Shown: positions 13,626-27,406, counted from the stretch's first letter. The stretch is DNA of 64,000 nt from Uloborus plumipes (GCA_038373865.1 JAXGGA010002283.1:62001-126000), one strand, 5' to 3'. Numbers and translations are program-made. Notes: generated by a model not told the origin, from the sequence alone.

Positions 13626-14103
13626 CTAGAAAGAAATAAAAATAGATGTACTCAACTTTTAATTGAAAAAATAGTTTTTACGATAGCTTTTATTATGTAT
13701 AGTTGAGACAATTTTCGCATTTTGATTTATGTGTTCGTTAAAATTATAGGTCTAAATAACCTTTCGTGCTATGCTATGACTACTATGATTTATGAACTAA
13801 TAGCTTTATTGTAACGATTAAAAATAAGATGTGAGATTTAAGAAAGGAGTTGAAATTCAAAGGGTTTTGTCCCAGCATGGACAACGTTTTAAACGAAAAT
13901 AATAAATTAACTTAAAAAGCATTTTACGATCAAAACTGTTGTGAATTAAAATTAGAAAGTGCTAACAAACATTAGTGCTAAATTTATTATTGAACTAAAA
14001 TGTTTTTAATTTTTTTTTTTTTGCTTCCAAACCGTTGGTATTAAATATGTGTCACAAATATTTTGAAATCAAAATACATTTAGGTCTCTCGCAACGCTCT
14101 TTA

Positions 14104-14608
14104 CTCTTCACTGCACGATTTTTTATATTTTGATGAAAAAAAATCATATGTTACCTTTTAATAGCTCTGAGTTCAGGAAAAATGAAGAAAAAAATTAATC
14201 TTAAAAATGTGCACCAAAAATGATGTTTTAATTGTTTGTTCTACATATGGCACAAAACACATAACATATGCTTTGTATACCGATAAGTGTAATAATCTAC
14301 AATGTGTTTTGTGCCATAAGTGGTATAAACAAATTTGCCACTAAGTGTATTTAAACATTTTTAGAACAAAGGAAATAATGACTAAGCACACTTCAAACGG
14401 AAATGCAGACACTCTTTTTTGCAAAAGCAAGAACTGTAATACCTGGACTTGTGCAACTAACTAGTGCATAAACATCACACTAAACTGTGTTAGCAATGTT
14501 CCAGAAGGGGCGCAAAACTCAGTTTAACTGCATTTAAATATCATAAGAATATATGAGAGTTTTTTTTTTTTGATGTGTGCCAGATCAGGCACACCATGCA
14601 GTGAAGGG
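14104..14608. mobile_element. piggyBac-like MITE
   Basis: The right end read inward is CCCTTCACTGCATGGTGTGC next to TTAA (14609-14612). The left end is CTCTTCACTGCACG next to TTTA, a degenerate TTAA. A central inverted pair (ATGGCACAAAACACAT / ATGTGTTTTGTGCCAT) lies at about 14245-14325. There is no coding capacity. Confidence 0.7.
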
Positions 14609-15295
14609 TTAAAGTGTTGTCAAATATGAAAAAAAAAAAACCATAATTTTATTTATTTATTTATTTATTTTTAATCGAAAGAATCAAAAAGAGGCGTACA
14701 GTGACACTCATAGCTCATGAAAAGATATATTTTTGTATCGTATGGTGCATAAGCTCTCCGCCAGGCCTTTAAAATTTTGCGAAATATGTAAAAATTAAAA
14801 TGTAATTTTTATTTATGATTTTTTAAGTCGCCTGTGGCGTAAGTAGTTTAACAGTAAAACTCTTTGTTCATAAAAAGATTAATCTGAAATCGCAGGCATA
14901 TTTTATCTCTCCGCTCAGTCCGAGAATTTTGCATAATTTAGATCTTATCGATGTTTAGCAGAAATTTTATTTAACGCATATTCTAAAATTAAAATCTTTT
15001 TAAAACTTTTTTTTGTGTGTAGTAACACTACAATCTTTACCAATATGTAGACAACGCAATCTATTTGCTGCTGTAAGCCTCTTGTCACGAGCTTTTCTGG
15101 TGATTTGGTGAACAACGTTTACAATCAATTTTCAGGACATATCGCTTCCCATAAATAATGCAAATACTTTTGTTCAGAATGAAGTGCTCTTCATAACGAA
15201 CTTTTCTAAACTGAACATTTGGTAGTTGCCTGGAATAACTATTAAACCCAACTCGATTGTAAATAAATAACTAGCTTGTTTTCAAAGGAATCGAC

Positions 15296-15510
15296 AGTTT
15301 GAAGAAGGGAACAAATCCAAAAAGTAGTTTTTCGGGAAATCGAAAAAAACCTTCTAAAGTACTGAATTATTTTTTTTATTTTTTTCTGATTCATTTGTAG
15401 CATTATCTACCTTTAAAGTAATTGGATGTATTTTACATTTTGAGTTTATCTATTGTATGTAAGGATTTACGGGCCATCAAAGTCGTTGGATTTGTTCCCT
15501 TCTTCAAACT
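15296..15510. mobile_element. MITE with GAAGAAGGGAACAAATCC ends, copy 1
   Basis: The 24-base inverted ends are AGTTTGAAGAAGGGAACAAA... and the exact reverse at 15487-15510. The interior is AT-rich. A sister copy lies 300 bases to the right. Confidence 0.75.
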
Positions 15511-15813
15511 AATGCGATGGTATAGGGATTTTCAAGTAAAACAGCTTACAGGTATGATGTTTGTTTGAAAACGTCCTTGTTTTTTGAAAGATTATTGTAA
15601 CAATATTTAAAAAAATTGATTAGGACAACAAAATAATCAAAAAAATATATTTATTAAACATGGATGACATGTTTGCGAACTTTCACTAAGAAATTTCAAA
15701 ACTGAATTTTTTATCAAAACAAAATAAGTAGGTTATGATAGAATTTGTTATCCAACCAAATGATAAGGATTCACGGCAACAGTGCTGCTCCCTAGCCTTA
15801 GGTTTGCGTAATT

Positions 15814-16008
15814 AGTTGGAAGAAGAGAACAAAGACCTGACTTGTTCCTTTCTTCCACCAACTCACAGATTTAAATGCTGCGTCAATCAATGTTGGAGGT
15901 TGATTTTTGTTCTTTTCTTCTCACTAACATGTGTATCCACAGTAGGAGATATACAATCACGAAAAAACCCAATTTTGAAATTTTGGTCTTCGTTCCCTTC
16001 TTCAAACT
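15814..16008. mobile_element. MITE with GAAGAAGGGAACRAAGACC ends, copy 2
   Basis: The inverted ends AGTTGGAAGAAGAGAACAAA and TTCGTTCCCTTCTTCAAACT are related to copy 1 at 15296-15510. The 68-codon open frame across it is a by-product. Confidence 0.7.
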
Positions 16009-16685
16009 GCCGATTCAAATAACCTGGAATGCTTGACAGTATTTTAACGACAGCAGCACAACTAAGATAAGCGCATGAAGCTCTTAGGAGACTAATTTCA
16101 GAGTGGTTAGGTTACCATTGCTCCAGATATTACAACTTCTTTTCCTTGGCCAAAAGTCGGCTAATTTTCTAATAGACCTTATAGGTATTATTTTTGTAAA
16201 CAATATAATTGTTAAATATAAATACATAAATAAACAAACATCAAAATGAATATTTAGCACCTTTTCAGCATACAAAAGGAAACCCTTGACCTGAAAAACA
16301 TGTAATTTGATACAAAAACATCTTTTGTATGATTTAAAATGAAGTAACATGAGTAGCCACTTTGAAACACGCCAGCATTTTGGATTAAAATGTTTTTTGA
16401 AAGTTCCTATAGGTCTTGGTTTCATTGTATAGCAATAAACAACGCTCCTACCGAGTGACATCTTCCTATCACAATTTCAATTCTTCGTCTAGTAGCTCCC
16501 CCACTATTTGAATCCCCTAGCACAATTATAATCCTTAACATAAAAAATAATTTTCGGCGAATTAAATTTTATTCTTCTTATAAGAAAAAATTCCTTTTTG
16601 CATTTAAAAAAAATGAATAAATGAAGTAAAAGTATTAAAATAATTAAAAAATAGAGAAACAATTAAAAAATCAAAAGGCACATTA

Positions 16686-17694
16686 CAGTACAAAACCTTT
16701 AAACCGGGAACTGAAAAACCCGGAAACCAGAAAACAGGCAAATCTTGCCGATTTTCCCGCCATTTTTTAAAATAACGCATTTTTGGCAATTTTTGAAAAA
16801 GGAAACTATTTTTTCTGAAATACCTAAATGAAAATGAAGTTCCTTTATAAATACCATTTTAATCGAAAAAAATCTCAGAATTTTTTTTACAAAAAGAACT
16901 TTAAAGCTGAAGTTGTGGGCACATCTTACACGTGGGGCAAAATTTCTGAAATATTATTTTGAATTAAAAAGTACACTCGTAAGTTTAACATTTTCCTATT
17001 TTATTTCAGCTGAAAACTAAAGAAACAAATATTGTCACCTTCGAATGCAATTTTTTATTGAATGGCCATTAATTAAAGCCGTTTAGAGCGTAAGTGAAGA
17101 CGCGAAAAATGCGGGAAACACCGAAAACCAGATTCGCTTAATTTTCCGGATAGCTGACAGTGGAATCTAAAGATTGCTAAACGGTAAGATTGCAATAAGG
17201 CTGAGAAAACTTAAAAAGCAATTTCTATTGATATTACTTCAATGCAAAAGCGGTAATTAACAAATACTACCTTAATCTCAAAAATGAAACAAAATTTGCG
17301 AAAAGGAAAAAAAACGCGTTCATAGTAACGAGTTTATTTCATACACTAGAAAAAAATCGCTAACTTATGTCCTGTCCTTAATTTTCTATCTTTTCAAATT
17401 ATTATCCAAAAGTGTGGCGCTTTTTTTTTTTAATGTGATGGTCATATATCTTGTGAATAACTAAATTTTTAGGCTTTAAAACTATTCTATCACTAGTATT
17501 TTTTAGTATTTCAATATTGACAAGAATTTCTAAACCATTTTCTTCTTATTTTAAGATGCATTACTATTTATTATGATAATTTGAGTTACATAAACAATAG
17601 ACAAATATCGCTTTTAGCGATTTAGAAAGCCGGGAAATTCAAATATCCGGGATAGTGATGGACCCGAACATTCCGGATCATTGGTTCTCTGCTG
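16686..17694. mobile_element. Candidate pogo/Tigger-like non-autonomous element
   Basis: The ends CAGTACAAAACCTTTAAACC and (reversed right) CAGCAGAGAACCAATGATCC are flanked by TA (16684-16685, 17695-17696). Subterminal CCGGAAAC / CCGGGA motifs sit at both ends. Terminal similarity is modest and there is no transposase. Confidence 0.4.
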
Positions 17695-17704
17695 TATTTC
17701 AAAA

Positions 17705-18150
17705 CGACCTTCAAATCACAAATTTATCCGCATTTCAAATGTATTCATTTTGAAATGCAGAATCATTTTGAGTGAATTTATTTTGGGTTTCTTTTGAAAA
17801 AAATCTCCTATTTCCATTACAAAAAAAAGTGAATAAATGAAATAACGATATTTAAAAAAAAAATAATAGTAAAGAAATAAAGTTAAAAATAAATAATCAC
17901 GTTATTTCAAGACGAGTATCAAATCGCAAATTTATCCGCATTCCAAATGACATTTCGGAGTGCAGAATAATTCCGTGCGAATTGAAATTTAGGTTTTTAA
18001 TAAGAAAAATCTTCTATTTCATTTTTTTAAAAACTCAATAAACAAAGTTAAGATATATATAAAAATAAATAAACAAATAAACAGAGTTAAAAGATAAATA
18101 AACGTATTATTTCAAGACGACCTTCAAATCGCAAATTTATCCGCATTCCC
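17705..18150 (+). repeat. Tandem repeat, about 206-base unit, 2-3 copies
   Basis: The block CGACCTTCAAATC(A/G)CAAAT followed by TTATCCGCATT recurs at 17705, 17913 and 18118 (spacing 208 and 205). Each copy is followed by a C(A)AAATG-type block and an (AATAAA)-rich tail. The third unit is truncated. Confidence 0.8.
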
Positions 18151-19996
18151 AACTGTATTCATATAACATGAATTAATTGGAGTCGAAATTGTGCATACAG
18201 ATAGAGAACAAACCTTGACAAGATAAAAATCCAAACCTTGCTCATCGAAGGATGAAGTGATTTTGTTTAACAGTAAACCTTATGTTCTTAGCAGAATAAA
18301 GACCTGCAAGGAAGAATTTTATAATGTAGGCTAATTAAACGAAAGTTTTAATCTCAATTGTGCCTCTAGAAAATTTAACGTATCAGTGGTCTACCGAAGC
18401 ATCACTAATGATCTGCGGTAGAGATGTTGTGATACCATAAAAATAAATTTAATACACGCATAATAACGGGAATTCGTCAAACTACGGTAAAGAAATAGAG
18501 AGATTTCCCAAATGTATTCACTTCTTGTGAACCAAAATAAATAAAACATATTCACATTAAAGACTTTCAAAAAATATTGCTATGCTGACAGAATATCAAA
18601 TACGAAATCTAATCGAAACATAACTCCACAAAAGCGTGAAATACGAAGTAGCAAAGTAAAAAATAGCTTTCCGTTTTTAGAAAGGAAATTAATGGTCAAT
18701 GAGAGATAAAGAAAATGTTAGGAACTTTCTTCAGCAAAAAGGCATTCTTTTATCAAGAAAATGTACCAATTGTTTAAACTCTTATTTGTATTCTAAATTT
18801 TTGAAACAGAAAATTGAACGTTATATTATTGACTTATTTAAGCGAAATTGATATTATATGCTATAATTGCAGAAAAAAGTATACCTAAACTGTAATAAGC
18901 ACACAATAATTCTAAACTTCGTGATGTAAAAAACATAAATGTATTCCTCTTTTACAATACTGCTCCGTGAATATCAGTAAATAAGAGTGGGGTCGTCCAC
19001 AAAATATATTACACTTTCAGGGTTTCAGAGGGAGGGAATTTCGTGAAATTGAGAGATTTTGAGACAAGAAGGATAGAATGGAGAACAATAAGTGTAACAG
19101 CACACATTTTAGTTGGAATAAAGTATTTTTATATTAATGTGTTCATGTAATAGAGTGACCAGTGCCGTGCCTAGGGGTTGACAGTGGCTCTCGCCAGGGG
19201 CGAAATAGCAAGAGGGCTGCCCATTTTCCAAAATGATTACGAAGAAATTTATGTATTAAATAAAATATTTTGATATGCATATAAATAAAAACTTGTAAAG
19301 TAAAATTGGTAAGAATAGAGCGAAAAGGAAGATAGAATAAAAAGAGAAATTCTGAATGTGGAGCCTGTTCTCTGGGTCTGTTTAGAACTTTTACACCCAC
19401 ACCAGTGGCGAATCTGAGAGGTATGGGGGGAGACTTCCGCCCCGGATGACTCCTTTTTATTCTACGAAGGGGCCTTTCAAGATAAATAAGATCGCATTTC
19501 ATTTGTTATAGACATTAAACCTAAACTCACTATGTTTATTTGGGATTATTTTTTCCCTAGTTTACTAGGTGTAGAGAGCGCAAATGAACTTCTTTTTAAA
19601 GGACTGGTTTCATAACGTCGTATTGTTTATAAGTTACCTGGTGTGATACTTGAATTTTAAAACAGCAAAATTGCGCAATCAAAAATATTTTAGCAAAATT
19701 CCGCCATAGACTTTCTAGGAAAACATTTATAACTACCAAAACAGATGCACATATTACGTCTTTTCTCCGCCCCTCCCCATTTTCGGCATTCAACCAAAAG
19801 AATACTGAACAGTTACACCTGCGCTGTTAAAATTTTAGCAAATTTTTATTTTAAATATTACTATAAAATGTAGTGTTTACAGTAATTTGTACCAAGCAAA
19901 ATAAGTATTTATAGCACCAATTAGAACACTGCGTGATTTGCTGTGCAAAAAAACTCTTAACACCCCGTTTTTGCTTCTCTGATGTATCCCAGTCTG

Positions 19997-20053
19997 TACG
20001 GTGGATAGCAAGTCTGTCTGCGATAACGGGGTGCGGGGTTCGATCCCTGCTGC
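19997..20053 (+). repeat. tRNA-like sequence (SINE or tRNA pseudogene)
   Basis: A perfect B box GGTTCGATCCC within GGGGTTCGATCCCTGC follows GGTGGATAGCAAGTCTG, a weak A-box match about 35 bases upstream. The flanks carry ACTGTAAAA-type motifs, so the tRNA-like core may be inside another repeat. Confidence 0.45.
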
Positions 20054-20215
20054 TTGCATTTCGCTTATTTTTATTCTCGCTTTTGCTATTGTAAAAGTTT
20101 ACAGTGAAATAGGTTTTCGCTGTAAAAAGTTCTGGAAACATGGTTCCCAATACATTTTACTGTAAAAATTCAGTAATATTTTTCCAGCATGCCTATTGGC
20201 TTCCAAACTCTTTTA

Positions 20216-20479
<264 letters not shown>

Positions 20480-21729
20480 TTAAACTCAAGTTTGTAAACT
20501 CAATATTATATTGACATTCAGATCTTTGTCATAATTTCTATTGAATTAACATAATATAAGTATTTTTAATAATGTATTTTAAGTTGTTTAAAATTTTTAT
20601 CGTAATGACACTATACCATTCTAACATAAGACATCATTCAAAATTAAACAACTTGATTAATAGAATAATTGTTTTCTGCATAAATTTGCATAAATTGAGC
20701 GGGACTTTTGTCAAGATGTTACCATTGATAAAGTTCTAGCTCAACCTTAGCTCACATCTGTGATGAAAATAAAGTTTAGCAAATACATGACAAACTATGG
20801 TTGAAATTTTGCAAAATAAAAATAATAAGAAAATATACAGTATATCGTCGTTTAGCCTAATCAATCGGAGACTAAGGTATACGGAAAACTGATCATTTTC
20901 AAAAAATAAAAAATTAAAAAAATCTTGAACCAGAAGAATAATATAAAAAGGGAAAACAGTTGTATCAAACAAAAAAGTGCGCAGATTTTGTTCTTACGTG
21001 TCACCAACAGTACAAAGAATTTTTGGGGAACGTTAGGTTGAGGACACGTAGGTGAAAACACGAATAGCTAGTCAAAGTTGCACAAAAAAAATCAATATTT
21101 TTTAACGATCTCCAAAGCAAACCGAACAGTTTACAATCAGATAGTTTGCATAAAATTTTAGGAATTATTTTTACCAGCTCTTAAGTGCTCAAGTAGTAGA
21201 ATCTTCGAAATTCATAAGAATAATTCTTTGAGTTTGGATTCTTCACAAAACATCCTTTTTTGTAATGGCAATATCATACAGGACTGCTGGAAATTTTCCA
21301 AAAAGGCAATAAATCTATAATTCATGTTCTTAGCAGTTAGACAATTATAACATCAAATATTTATCAATTATTTGCCACAAAAATGTATTACTAAAGAGTA
21401 ACAATTTTTGTAATTCTTACATGTTGAAGTACTTTTTCTACAGCTGAGCTGCGAATTTCAGGAAAATAACTCATTCTAACTCAAAGTCTTTTTTTTTTCC
21501 ACAAAGCTTCGAAAATGTCTTCTTCACTTTTGCAATGTGATGTAAATTTCCTTTGCGTATTTGATGTCATTGTAAGGGGAGAGAAAATAAAAATATTTTT
21601 GGAAATCATTTCTCTAAAAAATTTCTTCATCCATAGAAATATATTTAACTATTGTAAAAATTCAAATTACAGACATTTTGCAAACTTTTTATGATACAAG
21701 AACGACATAAAAATACATAACATAAAATA

Positions 21730-23255
21730 CACTGCGATGCAAAAGTTTAGACAAAATTCAAATATATGAATAAAAAGAAAACTATTCAACGAAATGTTTT
21801 CAAATTTCTACAGAAGGTACACAATATGGTCCCAAGTACGTTTCTGGAGTTCTTAAAAATATAACTGGAACCAAATTTTGGACATTGCAAAAGAAATTGT
21901 TTTTTAATTGTTGCAAAAGTTTAGACAATAGTCATATTTTATGCAAATATCCCTTGAAATGTGATTGGTGGAGGAATGGCGGGACTTTATTATTCAAATA
22001 TAAAGTGCAGAGATTATATTATTGAATAAATAATCAAAATCTCAAAAGCTCTAGTTCTCGTGTAAAAAAGATGAGAAAGTTTGGAAGCCGAAATTTGAAA
22101 ATGAACCTACTTTATTAATTTTTTGTCTTTTAAATCGGCTCTAGTATGGTAGTACATTATTTTTTACTTTGTGGAGAACAATTCAGACATGCGTATCGAT
22201 CAAAAGACCAAGAAAAATTATATTTCTTAAGGATGAAGGAATTGAAAAAACGGCTCAAACTGACAATTTGCCCCTTAATCCTACAATACTTCAACTTGGG
22301 TCAAAAACAGCACGTGACAGCATAAGTAGACGAACACCTGAATCAGAATGCATAAAAAAAACAAAGAATTGTGCTTGCGACTTTTCGGACAGAGTGTCCC
22401 AAATAACCCAGATTTTAACGGTAAAAGCAGCACAGCATATGATCATTGAATATTTATCAAGTCCGGCGAAAAGAATTATAATCCATCTAGGCCATCCCAA
22501 TTTTAATAATTGTTATCAAAGAAAGTACCATTCATTTTTTAGTCACGATGATACATATGCTGCTTTTCACATTAAAATTTGGCTTATTTGGGACACTCTG
22601 TCCGAAAAGGCTCAGGCACAATTCTGTTTTTTTCTTTTTTTCAATTCAGTTGTTCATCTACTTATGCTGTCATTTGCTGTTTTTGACCCAAGTTGAAGTT
22701 TTGTAGGATTAAGGGGCGAATTGTCAGTTCGAGCCGTTTTTTCAATTCCTTCATCCTTAAGAAATATAATTTTTCTTGGCCTTTTTGATCGATACGCATG
22801 TCTGAATTTACTCTCCATAAAGTAAAAAACAATGTACTACCATACTAGAGCCGATTTAAAAGACAAAAAATTAATAAAGTAGGTTAATTTTCAAATTTCG
22901 ACTTCCAAACTTTCGCGTCTCCTGTACACGAGAACTACAGAGTTTTTGAGATTTTGATTATGTATTCAGCAATCTCCACACTTTACATTCGAATAATAAA
23001 GTCCCGCCTTTCCTCCTCCAATCACATTTCAAGGGATATTTGCATAAAGTCTGACTATTGTCTAAACTTTTGCAACAATGAAAAAAAAATGTCTTTTGTA
23101 ATGTCCAAACTTTGATTTCAGTTATATTTTTAAGAACTCCAGACACGTATTTGGGACCATATTGTGTACCTGCAGTAGAAATTTGAAAACATTTCGTTGA
23201 ATAATTTTCTTTTTGTTCATATATTTGCATTTGTCTTAACTTTTGCATCGCAGTG
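21730..23255. mobile_element. Large fold-back DNA element (Tc1-type ends)
   Basis: The ends CACTGCGATGCAAAAGTTTA and TAACTTTTGCATCGCAGTG are inverted, and the homology continues inward for roughly 750 bases on each side with scattered changes. Matching examples are TGGTCCCAAGTACGTTTCTG at 21830 against its reverse near 23150, and GGGACACTCTGTCCGAAAAG at 22592 against 22380-22400. TA precedes the left end; the right flank is CA. A 175-codon open frame at 22169-22696 runs across both arms and has no recognised domain. It is non-autonomous. Confidence 0.85.
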
Positions 23256-24295
23256 CACATAAAAAATTTTACATGAAAATACGTTATATTTTTGTTAATT
23301 ATCAAAAAATTCAGTGATTATCAAGATATTAGGAACTAAAATTAATATGAATTTTACTCAGACAGTTGAACTTCGTTAAATGTATGTGACTGCTTGTAGA
23401 AGAAAATGTGAACTGTGTAGTAAATATTTAATAGCAGTAAGCCCGCTCGTACATCATTTAAATTTGATAAGAAGATTTTTTAAATCTAGTAATTACTCTA
23501 CATTATCGGTATCATCGCACTTGTTTATCTTCGAAATATTTAAATATAAGAGTTTTGAAATCTGTTAATTGAAAAAATTATTATAAGGGATACTATTGTG
23601 ATATCATTTATATGTTTTGTTAACTATTTTCTTTCGTATAAGCCGAGCTAACTTCGTATTTGAACCTGCAAAATGTAGTTGTTTTACAATAAACATTTTG
23701 CTTTTCAACGCAAAAGGCCCACAAACTACATATTCACACATGATACATTATTTGTACACAATTGCATTTTGATTTAGTGTTACATATTCATAGATTGTTA
23801 GCTGCTAGATTCATTTTTTACGAAAGTCTTTTTATAATATACTTATTTTTATACTTTGGTGTCAAATAATTCTCTTACTCCTTTCAACAACGTCATATCT
23901 CCCCCCCTCTCAAAAAAAAAAAAAAACTTGTTTGTTCATGAGAGCGATTTAAAAGTAAAAGTAAAATATCATGTAATAAAATTATATGTCAAGTCACTGA
24001 TAGAATTTTTTTTTTGTGCATAAGGTCATTTCCAAGAAATTCTGATGCTTGAAAGCTGCGTTTTATTTACGACGTTCTTGTTATAAAATTTCTAAGATAA
24101 TGCTCGAAATATCTCAAAATATGTCATTATTGTTACTAATTGATCTCCTTATAATATCGAAATAAAAGCAAATAGTGCGTTCTTTCTCAAAAAAAAAAAA
24201 AAAAAAACCAAGAATAAAAATTTGCGCAATGAGTTACCGCCCGTTAACCAGGGCTGAGGCAGAACTGAAGCAAATGCACCCACAGCTCGATCATA

Positions 24296-25859
24296 CACTA
24301 GGTGGCCAAAAGTATCCGGACACTTTCAAAAATTCACATTTTTACATATAGCTCGAGAAATAAGTGATCAATTGTTCCTTAACTTTAGTCATACAAAATA
24401 TAGGTTTCAGCGAACATTTCCCAGTTGAAATTAAATTACCCTTGCATTTGGGGGATGACAAGAAAGGGGGTTGAAAGAAAAACCGCATTTTGACCACAAC
24501 TCTTCAAAAATAGCTCGAAATAAGCTTTAAATTTCAGTAATTAATTAGCATACTATGTATAATTACTGTACAAATTTTTATGAACGCACCACTCTTACTT
24601 CCGAAGATATGAAACATTTTTTTAAAAAACGGCAATTTTATTTGAAGGGTTTTCGCTCAGAACACGCAGAGGTTTTGATCAAACCTTATCAAAACTTCAG
24701 GAAAGATGACAAAATACAATAGAAAGAACATACTAAAACGGTAAATAAAAATATTAAAAATACGATGAGATATGAACGTTAAAAGGAAATAATTTTTCAC
24801 GGCGCATGCGCGAACGACAGAAATTTATAACTACAAAAATATTGTAGCTTGGTTTACACTGCATCTTATAAAAAAAGTTCCAGTTGAATATCGTAAAAAT
24901 TGAAAAAGATATCAGCGATCTAGTGAGCTGTAATTCATTCATTCGCAGACAATACATAAATGGCGAGGGGTTGTCCACAAATAGTGTGGTGACAATCGAG
25001 CATTTTTTTCAATGTGGAATTGTTTTCAGTTTGAAAATGTATATTCTGCCTAGAAGTCACATTTCGCCTTTTCGGCCAAAAAGACCTTTTACGTTGGTGG
25101 CCAAAAATTATCCGGACACCCCTGAAACGTTGGTTTTGAACGATGCCGAAATAACCTTTAATTTAAAAATAGCTCTTTGCGGACAGACCCTGACTGTTTA
25201 TGTATTGTCTGCGAATGAATGAAATTCAGCTCACTAGATCACTGATATATTTTTCAATTTTCATGATATTCAACTGAAACTTTTTTTATAAGATGCAGTA
25301 TAAATCAGGGTACAATATTTTTGTAGTAATAAATTTCTGTCTTTCGCGCATGCGCCGTGAAAAATTATTTCCTTTTAACGTTCATATCTCATCGGATTTT
25401 TGATATTTTTATTTACCGTTTTAGTATGTTCTTTCTGTTGTATTTTGTCATCTTTCCTGAAGTTTTGATAAGGTTTGATCAAAAACTCTGCGTGTTCTGA
25501 GCGAAAACCCTTCAAATAAAATTGCCGTTTTTTAAAAAATGTTTCATATCTTCGGAAGTAAGAGTGGTGCGTTCATAAAAATTTGTACAGTAATTATACA
25601 TAGTATGCTAATTAATTACTGAAATTTAAAGCTTATTTCGAGCTATTTTCGAAGAGTTATGGTCAAAATGCGGTTTTTTTTCAACCCCCTTTCTTGTCAT
25701 CCCCCAAATGCAAGGGTAATTTAATTTCAACTGGGAAATGTTCGCTGAAGCCTATATTTTGTATGACTAAAGTTAAGGAACAATTGATCACTTATTTCTC
25801 GAGCTGTATGTAAAAATGTGAATTTTTGAAAGTGTCCGGATACTTTTGGCCACCTAGTG
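24296..25859. mobile_element. Fold-back Tc1/mariner-type element nested in the outer fold-back
   Basis: The ends CACTAGGTGGCCAAAAGTAT and ATACTTTTGGCCACCTAGTG are inverted and the arms pair for about 665 bases almost without change (for example GCGCATGCGC-containing parts near 24800 and 25350). TA flanks both ends (24294-24295, 25860-25861). The uninterrupted target (CGATCATAGCATCC) is visible in the other arm of the host repeat near 26309-26322, confirming TA duplication. The 112-codon frame at 24884-25222 spans arm and loop and shows no known domain. Confidence 0.92.
25097..25120 (+). repeat. Internal extra copy of the Tc1-type terminus
   Basis: GTGGCCAAAAATTATCCGGA followed by CACC in the loop matches the element end GTGGCCAAAAGTATCCGGAC in the left-end orientation. 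Confidence 0.8.
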
Positions 25860-27406
25860 TAGCATCCTAAGACTGCAGTTTCGCCCTTATTATAGGCTCC
25901 TCAATTAGGAATAACCAATGATCGAGCCGGAGGCAAAAAGCCTCTTAACGTAGATAAAATAGCCAACAAACTGGTAGATTAAAGTGAATTTTTCTTACCA
26001 GCGAGCGTCCGCAAACTATGGTGCGGCTCAACTCGAAATTTGAAGGCACAAGCTAGGTAATGTGCAATGAGTTACCGCCCGTAAGCCAGGGCTGAGGCAG
26101 AACTGAAGCAAATGCACCCACCGCTTTTGCCTTCAAATTTCAAGTTGAGCCGCACCATAGTTTGTGGACGCTCGCTGGTAAGATAAATTCACTTTAATCT
26201 ACCAGTTTGTTGGCTGTCTTAGCTACGTTAAGAGGATTTTTGCCTCCGGCTCGATCATTGGCTATTCCTAACTGAGGAGCCCATAATAAAGGCGTACCTG
26301 CAGTCTTAGGATGCTATGATCGAGCTGTGGGTGCATTTGCTTCAAGAATAAAAATTGTTTTGTGTGGGTGTGTGCGCGCAATACTTTTTTCGGAATAGAT
26401 AATATCATCTTTCACTAAATGACACTGATACTTCCTACCCAATTGCTCAAGCGCAACTAAGATGCAACTCTCTTGAAAAAAATATTCATGTAATATTTGA
26501 AAATGTCAAAAAGGATTAATACTTTCTATCGGTGAAGTATTGAGTTATTTAAATGCGGTTCGTACAGAAATATGTTGCTCATTTATGGCAGTTAAGAAAC
26601 AGGCATAACTTAAATCGCTATTTTTTCAGATATGAGAGCCAGGGCTTATTTTTCCATTATTAACATTTTTTATGAGATGGCGTCGTGGATGGAAATAGTA
26701 GAGAGCAATATCAACTTAATTATCATTTTTATACACCAAACCTTGAAGATAGAAGTATAAGTTATGCACATGCAATAAAAATGCTGCTGCTATTTATTTC
26801 ATTTCATAAAAATATAGTTACACAGGGTGAAAACTACTGTATATTGATTTTTTGCCGTGTAAAAATAAGATTTTATGAAAGAACCTTCTCTTTGATTTGA
26901 AATAACGATTTTAGAAGCGATATCTTTAATTGCAGTAATTAAAGCAAAAATTTCACATCACGTTATTTGAAAAATCAATGTCTTAATTAAAGCTTTTATT
27001 CTGCTCATTTTTTGCTTCATGCGTAAAATGCATTACTGAAATATGCAGAGTTTTGAGCTTTTTGGTAATAATGATTTCACAAGAACCGACTTCGAACTTA
27101 AAATACAGTTTAAGGCAAAAATATCGAAAATAAACTCCTCAAAATTTGTTATTTTATTGTATCAAAGATTTATTCATTATTTTAAGGTCGTTTTGGTGCT
27201 AATTTGTTTTTGTATTTATTGTTCTCAACTAATACAACAGCATTTGTTTTTATAACTTGTTTGTGTTTATTGCATAAATACTGATCACTGCAAATTTAGT
27301 GTTTGTTTATAGTACATTATGCCGAAAAAAATGAACATCCTTCAATAATGAAAAGGAGAAATACTATTGATTTTTTTTTAATGTGTGAACCCAGAATAAA
27401 ATACCT

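Larger units (their letters stand above)
24223..26342. mobile_element. Outer fold-back element, with a second fold-back inserted in it
   Basis: It is bracketed by a 14-base direct repeat CAAGAATAAAAATT (24209-24222, 26343-26356). With the 24296-25859 insertion removed, the left arm (…CAAATGCACCCACAGCTCGA…) pairs with the right arm (…GATCGAGCTGTGGGTGCATT…) over some 250 bases. The loop (26051-26130) holds another direct copy of the left end. Related to the fold-back at 7.26 kb; class unknown. Confidence 0.8.

Noticed and set aside
22169..22696. 175-codon open frame
   Set aside because: It runs across both arms and the loop of the fold-back at 21.7-23.3 kb and has no recognisable domain; treated as chance.
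24884..25222. 112-codon open frame
   Set aside because: It spans loop and arms of the nested Tc1-type fold-back; the sequence is terminal-repeat material, not a protein family I know.
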